From assembly GCA_027620075.1 (NCBI GenBank), contig JAQCEY010000005.1, forward strand, positions 62,001 through 126,000: 64,000 bases of DNA, given 5' to 3'. Each line of letters opens with the position of its first letter. Positions within the stretch are counted from its first letter, which is position 1. The notes under the pieces are model-generated. The model was not told the origin of the DNA. It did no database searches and saw nothing but the letters and a program-made list of their open reading frames with translations. Positions 35,861 through 44,263 of this stretch are shown one piece after another. Made by a program: the position numbers and the translations under genes. The DNA comes from Pseudomonadota bacterium (GTDB lineage: Bacteria; Pseudomonadota; Alphaproteobacteria; Rickettsiales; UBA6187).

Positions 35861-37300
35861 TTAACCGGTAGCTTTTTTATTATAAGGAATATCAAACTCT
35901 TCTAGTTTGCGGTATAATGTCGAACGTCCTATCCCAAGCTTTTTTGCGACTTTGGACATATGTCCTTTATAATAGTCTAAAGCCGACATTATAACGTCCC
36001 TTTCTATCTCGCTTAAGGTTCTGTAATCCTCATTATTCTCATTCATAAGAATGCTGTTTGCACTTATAGCACCGTTTGAATCATCGAACAAAAAGCCTTC
36101 TTCTTCACCGTTATTTACGGCACTGACGATTTGCGGAAAGTCCCCCACTTGCAGTTCATCACCTTCGGCAAGAACAACGGCACGGAATACGGCATTTTTA
36201 AGTTGCCTTATGTTACCGGGCCATGAGTATTGTGTAAGCAACTCCTCGGCTTCTTTTGATATCTTAGAAACTTTCTTACCCTCTGCCGAGGCAAATGAGT
36301 TAACGAAATTTTTTACCAAAAGCATAAGATCGCCTTTCCTTTGACGAAGCGACGGCGTATTAATAGGGAACACACTTAACCTGTAAAACAGGTCTTCACG
36401 GAATTTGTTATTGTTTACCTCTTCGGCTAAATTACGGTTAGTTGCCGAGATAACACGTACATCTACTTTCATTGATTGTTTTGAACCCACAGGATCAATC
36501 TCACCGTCTTGTAGCACCCTTAGTAATTTAACCTGTATATCGGCAGGTAACTCGCCTACCTCATCAAGAAACAAAGTTCCACCGTCGGCCTCCCTGAACT
36601 TACCGAATGTTTTATAAACCGCACCGGTAAAAGCACCTTTTTCGTGTCCGAACAATATACTTTCAACTAGATTTTCAGGAATAGCTCCACAATTCACGGC
36701 AATAAACGGCTTCTCAGCTCTATTACCGCATGCGTGTATCGCTCTTGCCATCAGTTCTTTACCTGTTCCGCTTTCTCCTTCGAGAAGAACAGGTATATCG
36801 GATTTAGCCACCTTCTTACCGAACTCTATCATTTCCTTAATCAAAGGGCTATTACCTATAATAGCATTAAAACTGGCTCCCCTACCTCTGGATTCTTTCA
36901 TTATCGACATTTCACTGTTTAAAAGGTGTCGCCTTAACGCTCCGTCAATACTTCTTTTTAATTTTTCAGGAGGATCCATTTTCTGCACAAAGTCAACCGC
37001 ACCGGCTTTCATTGCGTCAACTGCCAGATCAAGATCGTCATATCCGGTTCTTACAATTACCGGTAAATTCGGTTTTACGGGTTTTATGGCGTTAAGAACC
37101 TGTATCCCGTCAATTCCCGGTAGCCCTATATCCAAAAGAACAAGGTCTATACCCGATGCATCTTTTGATGTAAGAAGATCAATGGCATCTTGACCGTTTT
37201 CGACCAGTTGTGTTCTGTAATGCATTTTATCATGTATAACTTGTTCAACCACATTAGCCTGTGCGACATCATCATCAACAAGTAGTATATTATAGGACAT
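35861..37300 (-). CDS. NtrC-family sigma-54-dependent response regulator
   Basis: This 479-residue protein has a receiver (Asp57 in LVLLDIGLPGIDG), a sigma-54 AAA+ domain with Walker A EGESGTGKE, the GAFTGA loop in HEKGAFTGAVYKT that touches sigma-54, and FLDEVGELP as Walker B. A Fis-type helix-turn-helix at the end reads MSKVAKKLGIGRSTLYRKL. It should activate sigma-54 promoters after phosphorylation by an unidentified kinase. ATG 37300, with GGGGGT upstream, is preferred over TTG 37315. It leads a unit with the second prepilin gene, so pilin expression may be one output. No clear sigma-54 box was found nearby. Confidence 0.95.
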   Translation of the reverse strand: MSYNILLVDDDVAQANVVEQVIHDKMHYRTQLVENGQDAIDLLTSKDASGIDLVLLDIGLPGIDGIQVLNAIKPVKPNLPVIVRTGYDDLDLAVDAMKAGAVDFVQKMDPPEKLKRSIDGALRRHLLNSEMSIMKESRGRGASFNAIIGNSPLIKEMIEFGKKVAKSDIPVLLEGESGTGKELMARAIHACGNRAEKPFIAVNCGAIPENLVESILFGHEKGAFTGAVYKTFGKFREADGGTLFLDEVGELPADIQVKLLRVLQDGEIDPVGSKQSMKVDVRVISATNRNLAEEVNNNKFREDLFYRLSVFPINTPSLRQRKGDLMLLVKNFVNSFASAEGKKVSKISKEAEELLTQYSWPGNIRQLKNAVFRAVVLAEGDELQVGDFPQIVSAVNNGEEEGFLFDDSNGAISANSILMNENNEDYRTLSEIERDVIMSALDYYKGHMSKVAKKLGIGRSTLYRKLEEFDIPYNKKATG

Positions 37301-37520
37301 GCTTGTAACCCCCAATTATATATATCTTCACTAATTATACCTAAAGTTCGTTTTATTATTAATTTCACGCCCTAAATGTAACGTTAACTATATAATAATA
37401 ATACAAAAACGTTAACACTTCCTTAACAAACAACCTTAAAACGTATCTAATTGACACTAATTACTACTTAAAGTAAGTTTTTTACATTTTTGGTACAGTT
37501 TTTACAAAGATTTTATACTT

Positions 37521-38816
37521 TTAAGATTTTTTAATTGAAAAACATGAGTGAGTAAAAACCAATGATAGCAATCCCCCTGCAACCCACCAGTTCTGCCATA
37601 TGCCGTAGCCTGTTTCACCCATGGCAAAATATGCCGAGAACAGACCGAAAAACATGGAGGCAGGGAAATTTTCATAGAATCTTCTGATAATTTTCTTTTT
37701 TCCGCTATGAACCAATTCACTCTTGCAATGAGTATTAATGATTGAATATTTCAAGTTACTTATAACATATATTTGCGATACCAAAAATGCTATAAAAACC
37801 GCAAGTCCTACAAATCCTAGTTCCAGCCAAACCTGAAGGACATTATTATGCGGGTGCAAAGGCAACGGATGTCTTCCGCCCAGTACATATTCTTCTTTGG
37901 TAATAGGAATTGAGCGTGCAGAATTAAGCCCCCAGCCCAGTACGGGCTTTTCCATAGCCCTTTTTGCCGTGTAATCCCAGATATAAAGCCTGTACTCTGT
38001 CGCAGAATTAGGCATTTCCGGTATATTATCGAACATTACTTGCGGATTCATTTTATGGCTTAATGCCGCAACTGAAATAACTGCAAAGACCGCTAACACC
38101 ATCATCGCCTTTAACGCCCTTTTGCCGAAAACCGATATTAACGGAAACACCGCCAGACTTATAATCAGTGCCATTGATGAAGATTGGCTTTCAAGGCGTA
38201 GAACCGTAAATATTGTAAAAACGGTAAGTAATACGGCAAATAGTAGCTTACTCCTTACTATCAGCCAACTTAAAACACACCAGAAGATTATTACAAGATA
38301 TGAAGCTCCTCTGTTTAGGTCTGTAAGTTCGCATTTATACTCCTTAGCTTTAAAAGATTGGAAGAACTTGCTTAAAGAGCCGTCGGAAATAATTTCAATA
38401 TTAGCCGTCACCAATGCTATAAAAAAAGCTATCGCTAAAGTTTTGCATAAAGTTTGCTTATTTTTGATATCGGCTTGCTTTATAAATTCAAGTAATGCAA
38501 CCAGCCCTACAAACAATAACAATAACCTGCACCACATACTGAAGCTCTGTTTAGGCTCTATCGCCCATAAAAGGCTTGATATCCCTAAAACAAAAAAGAG
38601 GGCGATAAACTTATATGCATTTGAATTGAAAATATCCTTAAAAAGATATCTTCTATAAACTATTGCCGATATTGCAGGAAATAACGCCGCCAGAACAAAA
38701 CACACAGCAAGCGATAGCGGAGCAAACAAACTTAGCAAAGGCGAAACCGCTGCTACAAAATATAAAATCGCCCATGATGACTTATCTAAAATTGATAGCG
38801 TTTTATTGCTTTTCAT
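37521..38816 (-). CDS. O-antigen ligase / polymerase family membrane protein
   Basis: This 431-residue protein has about ten to twelve hydrophobic helices and the Wzy_C-type periplasmic loop. The signature residues are in LESQSSSMALI, WDYTAKRAMEKPVLGWG and LPLHPHNNVLQVWLELG. These proteins join or polymerise polysaccharide on undecaprenyl carriers and lipid A-core at the outer face of the inner membrane. The start at ATG 38816 follows AAAGGT. It is divergent from the aminotransferase gene and begins the polysaccharide region. Ligase and polymerase cannot be told apart from sequence. Confidence 0.88.
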   Translation of the reverse strand: MKSNKTLSILDKSSWAILYFVAAVSPLLSLFAPLSLAVCFVLAALFPAISAIVYRRYLFKDIFNSNAYKFIALFFVLGISSLLWAIEPKQSFSMWCRLLLLFVGLVALLEFIKQADIKNKQTLCKTLAIAFFIALVTANIEIISDGSLSKFFQSFKAKEYKCELTDLNRGASYLVIIFWCVLSWLIVRSKLLFAVLLTVFTIFTVLRLESQSSSMALIISLAVFPLISVFGKRALKAMMVLAVFAVISVAALSHKMNPQVMFDNIPEMPNSATEYRLYIWDYTAKRAMEKPVLGWGLNSARSIPITKEEYVLGGRHPLPLHPHNNVLQVWLELGFVGLAVFIAFLVSQIYVISNLKYSIINTHCKSELVHSGKKKIIRRFYENFPASMFFGLFSAYFAMGETGYGIWQNWWVAGGLLSLVFTHSCFSIKKS

Positions 38817-38930
38817 CAAAAAAATACCTTTAACTTATCTTTATGCAAAACTATATACACTATAAATAATGGACAATTTCAAGGTAAATAGTATATTGCA
38901 TAGACTAAAATAAAAAAGGTTATTCGCAAC

Positions 38931-40106
38931 TTGTTAGACAAAAAAGAATCCAAACAAAAACACATTCCCTTCGCCCTGCCCGATATAGGCGAGGAAGAAA
39001 TTGAGCTGGTCACTAACTGTATGCGTTCAGGCTGGATGACAACAGGACCTAACGCCAAACAGTTCGAGTCCGACTTTGCCGACTATATAGGGTCAGGCGT
39101 ACATGCCGTTTGCGTAAACTCAGCCACATCAGGTTTACTGCTGGCATTAGAAGCCGTAGGTGTTACAAACGGCGATGAAGTTATAACTACCCCTTATACC
39201 TTCAGTGCCACCGCTATGGTGTGCGTCCATTTGGGAGCTACTCCCGTTTTAGTCGATGTTGATGAAGACAGCTATAATATCGACCCGTTAAAAATAGAAG
39301 CTGCTATCACAAAGAAAACTAAAGCAATTATACCCGTACATTTTGCAGGACTGGCTTGCGATATGGAAGCTATAATAAAAATAGCCCGCAAGCATGGTTT
39401 AAAAACAATCGAAGATGCGGCACATGCCCTTCCCTGCACTTTCAACGGTCAGCTAATCGGCTCTTTAGATACCGATGCTACCATATATAGTTTTTATGCC
39501 ACAAAAACCATCACTACGGGCGAAGGCGGCATGATAGTAACTAAGAATGAGGATATTGCAAAAAGATGCCGTACTATGCGTCTGCACGGTATTTCACGTG
39601 ACGTATTTGACCGCTATACCTCTGATAAGCCCAACTGGTATTATGAGATAGTTGCACCGGGTTATAAAGTAAACATGACCGATATCGCAGCCTCTATAGG
39701 TATTGCACAATTGAAAAAAGCCGATAGATTCCAAAAAAGAAGGCAATATATAAAAGAAAAATATTTTGAAGCATTTAAGAATTTACCGATAAAATTACCC
39801 GAAGATACGAAAAACGGCGACGTACATTCATGGCACTTATTCGTTATCCGCCTGAATGAAGAAGCTCCTATAGGCAGAGATGAGTTTATACAAAAAATGG
39901 CGGCAGATTATCAGGTCGGTTGCAGTGTTCATTTTATTCCGTTGCATTTTCACCCATACTGGCAGGAAAAATTAAACCTTGATGAAAACAGCTTCCCTAT
40001 CGCAAAAAAAATATTTGAAAGGTCGGTGAGCCTGCCTATATATACAAAAATGACCGATGAGGACGTAGTAAGGGTGATAGAGGCAACTATAAAATTGCTA
40101 CAATAA
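38931..40106 (+). CDS. DegT/DnrJ/EryC1/StrS-family sugar aminotransferase
   Basis: This 391-residue PLP-dependent enzyme adds an amino group to a nucleotide-linked keto sugar. The cofactor Lys192 is in [15 protein letters not shown]. The family signatures [22 protein letters not shown] and [18 protein letters not shown] are also present. The start is TTG at 38931, since no ATG occurs before residue 30 and AAAAAAGG lies upstream. It suggests that the surface glycan contains an amino sugar. Palindromic repeat B follows the stop. Confidence 0.93.
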   Translation: MLDKKESKQKHIPFALPDIGEEEIELVTNCMRSGWMTTGPNAKQFESDFADYIGSGVHAVCVNSATSGLLLALEAVGVTNGDEVITTPYTFSATAMVCVHLGATPVLVDVDEDSYNIDPLKIEAAITKKTKAIIPVHFAGLACDMEAIIKIARKHGLKTIEDAAHALPCTFNGQLIGSLDTDATIYSFYATKTITTGEGGMIVTKNEDIAKRCRTMRLHGISRDVFDRYTSDKPNWYYEIVAPGYKVNMTDIAASIGIAQLKKADRFQKRRQYIKEKYFEAFKNLPIKLPEDTKNGDVHSWHLFVIRLNEEAPIGRDEFIQKMAADYQVGCSVHFIPLHFHPYWQEKLNLDENSFPIAKKIFERSVSLPIYTKMTDEDVVRVIEATIKLLQ

Positions 40107-40111
40107 ACCGG

Positions 40112-40251
40112 TATAGTGTTTCTAATTTCTAATAATAATGTCATCCCTGTGAATTTTCGTAGAAAATTATAGGGGGATCTGTTTTAATTGACAGAAGATC
40201 CCCGCACGGAGGCGGGGATGACAATTTTCAATAAATTTTGGAAATACTATA
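40112..40251. repeat. Palindromic repeat B, copy 2
   Basis: The ends TATAGTGTTTCTAATTT and the reverse complement of AATTTTGGAAATACTATA pair imperfectly. The core (40140-40222) runs GTCATCCCTGTGAATTTTCG to GGAGGCGGGGATGAC. It matches the element at 31326-31486 in its ends and core, including AAAATTATAGGG. Confidence 0.65.
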
Positions 40252-40327
40252 ATTGCCATACTCCGACTTGACCGGAGTATCCAAGTTATTATTACTTAGA
40301 AATTATGATAATAAAAAAAACCACAAA

Positions 40328-40918
40328 ATGAAAAGACTATTCGACCTTACCGCATCTTTCATAGGACTTATAATATTAAGCCCCATATTTATAATTATTG
40401 CCGTATTAATAAAGACGGATTCCACAGGAGAAGTGTTTTTTCGTCAGGTACGTGTCGGCAGGGGTGAAAAACCGTTTAGAATATTCAAGTTCCGTACTAT
40501 GTCCGTTAATCGGGAAAAAGGCTCGCTGCAAATAACAACAGCCACAGATAGCCGTATTACAAAGGTCGGGGCTTTTTTACGCAAATATAAAATTGACGAA
40601 CTTCCACAACTAATCAACGTCTTAAAAGGCGAGATGAGCCTTGTAGGCCCTCGCCCTGAAGTGCCTAAATATGTTGAGCATTACTCATCTGAAAACCGTA
40701 ATATTATTTTCTCAGTGCGGCCGGGTATAACCGACCTTGCTTCAATTGAATATAAAAATGAAAACGACATTCTGGCTAAAGAATCCGACCCTGAAAAAGC
40801 ATATATAGAAAAAATATTACCCGAAAAATTGAAATATTGCCGTGAATATGTTGAAAAGCAATCATTTATGTATGATATAAAAATTATATTGAAAACTTTA
40901 AAAGCGATTATTTGTTAA
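40328..40918 (+). CDS. Undecaprenyl-phosphate sugar phosphotransferase
   Basis: This 196-residue protein is a monotopic sugar transferase of the WcaJ/PglC type, which starts glycan assembly by moving a sugar phosphate onto undecaprenyl phosphate. One membrane helix lies at about 10-32 after MKRLFDL. The family motifs [37 protein letters not shown] and LVGPRPEVP follow. ATG 40328 is chosen because the fold begins there; 25 further codons upstream fall in repeat and spacer DNA. It belongs to the polysaccharide locus. Confidence 0.93.
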   Translation: MKRLFDLTASFIGLIILSPIFIIIAVLIKTDSTGEVFFRQVRVGRGEKPFRIFKFRTMSVNREKGSLQITTATDSRITKVGAFLRKYKIDELPQLINVLKGEMSLVGPRPEVPKYVEHYSSENRNIIFSVRPGITDLASIEYKNENDILAKESDPEKAYIEKILPEKLKYCREYVEKQSFMYDIKIILKTLKAIIC

Positions 40919-40927
40919 AAATTATCC

Positions 40928-40996
40928 GGTCACCCTGAATTTATTTCAAGGCCTTTATATTATTTAAATGGATTCTGAAACAAGTTCAGAATGACA
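40928..40996. repeat. Palindromic repeat A, copy 2, uninterrupted
   Basis: GGTCACCCTGAATTTATTTC at the left pairs with GAAACAAGTTCAGAATGACA at the right as imperfect inverted repeats. The element is 69 bases, lies just after the sugar transferase stop and matches the ends of the interrupted copy at 31295-31522. Confidence 0.6.
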
Positions 40997-41008
40997 TCAA
41001 CAAGCAAA

Positions 41009-41060
41009 AACCCAATGGGTTACTTTTATGCTTGACATCTACCAACCCATTGGGTACAAT
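41009..41060 (+). promoter_or_regulatory. Promoter with operator pair for the HigBA-type genes
   Basis: A near-consensus promoter is present: TTGACA (41032-41037), 17 bases, TACAAT (41055-41060). The palindrome AACCCATTGGGTA (41044-41056) fills the spacer up to the -10 box. A second copy, AACCCAATGGGTT (41009-41021), lies upstream of the -35 box. A repressor on these would block RNA polymerase directly, as expected for toxin-antitoxin autoregulation. Confidence 0.8.
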
Positions 41061-41133
41061 TACCTCGTAACCAACTTAACTGGAATGTGCCTACAATGAC
41101 AAATTATTTAATAAATATAAAAAGGACTATATC

Positions 41134-41454
41134 ATGTACGAAATTGTACTTCTTAACACGTTCCAGCGTGCTACAAAAAAATTATTCAATAAAAAAGACA
41201 TAGAAACCTTGGCTAAAATTTTACAAGAAAGTCCAACAGCAGGTGATGTACTAAGAGGAACGGGCGGAGTTAGAAAATTAAGATTTGCTAAGCACAAAGG
41301 CAAAAGCAGCGGAGCGAGAATTATATATTTTTATCAGGATAGTAAAGACAGAATATTTCTAATAACCGCATACACAAAGAACAAAAAAGACAACTTAAGT
41401 CAGTCAGAAATAAATGAATTGAAAAAACTGACCGACCATTTAAAAGGAGGTTAA
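41134..41454 (+). CDS. HigB/RelE-type toxin
   Basis: This 106-residue protein fits the RelE/HigB2-like toxin fold: an N-terminal helix with FQRATKKLFNKKDIE, then the strands LRGTGGVRKLRFA, SSGARIIYFYQD and RIFLITAYTKNKKDNL. Family members cut mRNA in the ribosome A site. The basic residues of the last segment are the likely RNA contacts. AAAAGGA lies before the ATG. The antitoxin gene follows one base after the stop, the toxin-first order of HigBA systems. The pair sits inside the polysaccharide locus. Confidence 0.85.
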   Translation: MYEIVLLNTFQRATKKLFNKKDIETLAKILQESPTAGDVLRGTGGVRKLRFAKHKGKSSGARIIYFYQDSKDRIFLITAYTKNKKDNLSQSEINELKKLTDHLKGG

Positions 41455-41455
41455 T

Positions 41456-41749
41456 ATGCCGAATAAAACATTATTTGAAGATATAAAAGAAGGCTTAGAA
41501 GAAGCTATCGCCTTTAATAACGGAAAAGATACAGGTGCATATATTATTATGCCCGAAGAAGTTGACGTTAAAGCAATACGTGAAAAACTTAAAATGACTC
41601 AGGCACAGTTTAGTGAGTCTTTTGATATTCCGATTACAACCCTCAGAAAGTGGGAACAACACCAACGCAAGCCTGAAAGACTGGCAAGAGCGTTTTTGAA
41701 AGTTTTAGACCATTCGCCACAAACAGTAATTGACGCTCTGCATTCATAA
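41456..41749 (+). CDS. HigA-type helix-turn-helix antitoxin
   Basis: This 97-residue protein has an N-terminal toxin-binding part (LFEDIKEGLEEAIAFNNGK) and a helix-turn-helix domain VKAIREKLKMTQAQFSESF and IPITTLRKWEQHQRKP, typical of HigA-like antitoxins. It presumably neutralises the preceding toxin and binds the AACCCAWTGGGTW palindromes at 41009-41056. A GGAGG site lies 5-9 bases before the ATG, overlapping the end of the toxin gene. Confidence 0.87.
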   Translation: MPNKTLFEDIKEGLEEAIAFNNGKDTGAYIIMPEEVDVKAIREKLKMTQAQFSESFDIPITTLRKWEQHQRKPERLARAFLKVLDHSPQTVIDALHS

Positions 41750-41761
41750 GAACGAGAAAAA

Positions 41762-42577
41762 ATGCCACCTAAAATAACCGTATTGATGAGTGTTTATAAC
41801 GGTGTTCCTTATTTAAAGGACGCTTTGGACAGCATCTTGAACCAGACCTTTGAGGATTTTGAATTTTTGATTATCGAGGATTGTTCAAGTGACGGTTCTT
41901 TGGAAGTCTTGGAAACATACGCAAAAAAAGACCGCCGTATAAATTTAATAAAAAACAATAACAATAGAGGCTTAGGTGCAAATTTAAAAGAAGGAGTTAA
42001 GCTGGCTAAAGGGGATTATATCGCCCGTATGGATTCTGACGATATAGCCCTTCCCCACCGCCTGCAAACACAATATGATTTTGCAATTGCCAATCCCGAT
42101 ATAGATATAATAGGAAGTTTTGCCACCGATATAAATGAACAGGGCGATTATATCGGCATACGCAAAATGCCCGTATCGCATGAAGAAATCGTAAAATATA
42201 TCTGGACATGCCCCATAATCCACCCTACTGCTTTTATGAAAAAAGAATCCCTGTTAAAAGCAGGTTCATACGGCAGTGAAAAAAGGCGGCAGGATTATGC
42301 CTTATGGTTTCGATGTGCCAAGCACGGTTTAAAATTCGCAAATATTCCCGAACCTTTATTAAAATACCGTTTTGCCGATGAGTATTTCAAAAAGAACAAC
42401 CTTCCGGCACTTATTACACAAGTGAAAATAGGCTGGAAGGGCTGCACACAGGTAAAAGCACCTCCTATCGCTTATATCGGGGTAGCCGTTCCTCTTGTAA
42501 AAGGTATATTGCCAAAACCTATTAAAAGGTGTATGACAAGGATATTGAAAAAAGTTGATCCAAGAAACTCCGGTTAA
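41762..42577 (+). CDS. Family 2 glycosyltransferase
   Basis: This 271-residue GT-A-fold enzyme begins ITVLMSVYNGVPYLKDALDS. It carries the nucleotide-sugar and metal site ARMDSDDIALPHR and the later RRQDYALWFRCAKHGLKF. It transfers a sugar from a nucleotide donor to the growing glycan at the cytoplasmic face; a C-terminal hydrophobic stretch near 235-250 may contact the membrane. It starts 12 bases after the antitoxin stop, so toxin-antitoxin read-through may reach it. The donor sugar is unknown. Confidence 0.93.
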   Translation: MPPKITVLMSVYNGVPYLKDALDSILNQTFEDFEFLIIEDCSSDGSLEVLETYAKKDRRINLIKNNNNRGLGANLKEGVKLAKGDYIARMDSDDIALPHRLQTQYDFAIANPDIDIIGSFATDINEQGDYIGIRKMPVSHEEIVKYIWTCPIIHPTAFMKKESLLKAGSYGSEKRRQDYALWFRCAKHGLKFANIPEPLLKYRFADEYFKKNNLPALITQVKIGWKGCTQVKAPPIAYIGVAVPLVKGILPKPIKRCMTRILKKVDPRNSG

Positions 42578-42584
42578 TAAGACT

Positions 42585-43361
42585 ATGCAAAGAACAACTA
42601 TAGAGAAATTCAGAAGTAATTTACCCGGTTCATTATTTTTTTTCCTGACCGGAATATATAGAATGCCCAGACAACTCCTAACAGTCGATATAACAAGATT
42701 CTTTATCTGTTATTTTAGGAAATTATTTTTTATCAACATAATGAGAAATACCCGAAGCCTTGAAAATTTGGACGAAGGTGTCGGTAAAAATACGATAATG
42801 CATAATCTTAAAGGTCAGAAAGATGTAGCCGTAAACCGTTCTCACTTACTTATCAGACCTGTGATTGCAATTGATAAGGTTATCAAGAATATCGAAAATT
42901 GTAAGGTACTTACCGTAGGTCCCCGCACTGAGGGAGAATTGTTTAATTTAATGGGTTACGGCTTTAAATCAAAAAATATCCGAGGTTTGGATCTAATTTC
43001 ATATTCACCTAAAGTTGACTTGGGCGACATGCATAATATGCCTTATGAAGATAATAGCTTTGATGTTATTTTCTTAGGATGGGTAATGGCATATAGTAAT
43101 GACAGAGTAAAAGCCGCAAAAGAAATAATGCGTGTAGCAAAGTCCGGAGCTATAATTGCAGTCGGTGCTTCATATGACCCTAAAACCGATGAAGAGATAC
43201 AAGCACAGATGGGATATCTGACGGGAACTGACGATAAGTTCAGAAATGCCGAACATATGATGGAACCATTTGGTGATAACATAAAGCATGTATATTTTTG
43301 TCAGGACGTTGAAGACCAAAAGCAGTTTTGCGATATGATTACAATATTTTGTATAAAATAA
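42585..43361 (+). CDS. SAM-dependent methyltransferase of the polysaccharide locus
   Basis: This 258-residue protein has a basic, partly hydrophobic N-terminus of about 65 residues. A class I methyltransferase fold follows, with motif I in CKVLTVGPRTEGE, RGLDLISYSPKVDLGDMHNM as the cofactor acidic loop region, and YEDNSFDVIFLGWVMAY as motif IV. This resembles Methyltransf_11. It may methylate a sugar or a cap on the glycan. ATG 42585 is preferred over TTG 42555, which lies inside the preceding gene. The gene sits between a glycosyltransferase and a 2-oxoglutarate oxygenase. Confidence 0.82.
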   Translation: MQRTTIEKFRSNLPGSLFFFLTGIYRMPRQLLTVDITRFFICYFRKLFFINIMRNTRSLENLDEGVGKNTIMHNLKGQKDVAVNRSHLLIRPVIAIDKVIKNIENCKVLTVGPRTEGELFNLMGYGFKSKNIRGLDLISYSPKVDLGDMHNMPYEDNSFDVIFLGWVMAYSNDRVKAAKEIMRVAKSGAIIAVGASYDPKTDEEIQAQMGYLTGTDDKFRNAEHMMEPFGDNIKHVYFCQDVEDQKQFCDMITIFCIK

Positions 43362-43376
43362 AACAGGTACGAACCG

Positions 43377-44246
43377 ATGCAACAACGTTCTTTTATAAGA
43401 AGACTACCGGGCAAGATTGTAACCCCTATAAACCGCAAAATAGGTCAAAAAGTATATGGCAATATAGCAAATTTGAGTGACAATTTAATCGGCAGTCACC
43501 GTTGGAACAATAATAAAAAAGCATGTAATGCGAACATAAGTCAATCTGAAGAGGCAAAACAACTCGTTAATGATGGATGCGGAATATATCCGTACGGTTT
43601 TAAAAAAGAAATAATTGACGAAATATATGCCGAATATAATAAAGTCATACACGCCCCTAAACATAGTGAGTTTAGCAATCAGTATGCCCAAATTGTTCCG
43701 GAAGAAGATGGAACATATCGTTCACGTATAATAAACGCACTAGAATCGGTTCCTAGCGGTTATAAGCTTTTCACTGATGAATTCATCGGCTTTGTAGAGC
43801 AATATTACCAATCACATTTCCGTCTTCATTCTTGTGAAATGTGGCAAACACGTCATATATCGCAAGAACATCTTGATGAGATATACCCGCTACAACCATA
43901 CTCAATTCTATGGCATGTGGACGGGCATCCTACCGATACATTGAAATTCTTTCTTGTACTATCAGATGTTACCGATGATCACGGACCACTTCATTTCCTT
44001 AATAAAGAACGCACATCAGAAATTCTTAAAAAAGGATATAGGGACAGATTTAATTATAATATGCCTTGTTCCGAACTTGAGGATAGTAGGTATTTAAACA
44101 AACTTACCGGCAAATCAGGTACGGCAGGCTTTGTAAACGTCACTCAATGTCTGCATAGAGCAGGTGTTCCGATCAAAGGGAATTATAGGGACATTCTGGA
44201 ATTCAGGTTGGAATCATCAGATACTCCTTTCAAAATACCCGGCTAG
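43377..44246 (+). CDS. PhyH-like Fe(II)/2-oxoglutarate dioxygenase
   Basis: This 289-residue protein resembles the phytanoyl-CoA dioxygenase group. The metal site HVD is in ILWHVDGHPTDTLKFFLVL, followed by DVTDDHGPLHFL. The distal His and the 2-oxoglutarate-binding Arg are in QCLHRAGVPIKGNYRDILEF. It would hydroxylate or otherwise oxidise an organic substrate. Position between a methyltransferase and the ABC exporter suggests a modification of the glycan or its lipid. The first 60 residues are basic and lack a recognised domain. Confidence 0.8.
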   Translation: MQQRSFIRRLPGKIVTPINRKIGQKVYGNIANLSDNLIGSHRWNNNKKACNANISQSEEAKQLVNDGCGIYPYGFKKEIIDEIYAEYNKVIHAPKHSEFSNQYAQIVPEEDGTYRSRIINALESVPSGYKLFTDEFIGFVEQYYQSHFRLHSCEMWQTRHISQEHLDEIYPLQPYSILWHVDGHPTDTLKFFLVLSDVTDDHGPLHFLNKERTSEILKKGYRDRFNYNMPCSELEDSRYLNKLTGKSGTAGFVNVTQCLHRAGVPIKGNYRDILEFRLESSDTPFKIPG

Positions 44247-44263
44247 GCTAGGATAAAGGATTA

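Noticed and set aside
35861-37400. Sigma-54 promoter near the NtrC-type regulator
   Set aside because: No convincing TGGCAC-N5-TTGC match was found upstream of the regulator or either prepilin gene.
40253-40327. Longer N-terminus for the sugar transferase
   Set aside because: The extra 25 codons overlap the end of repeat B copy 2 and a small hairpin, and the conserved fold starts at the ATG at 40328.
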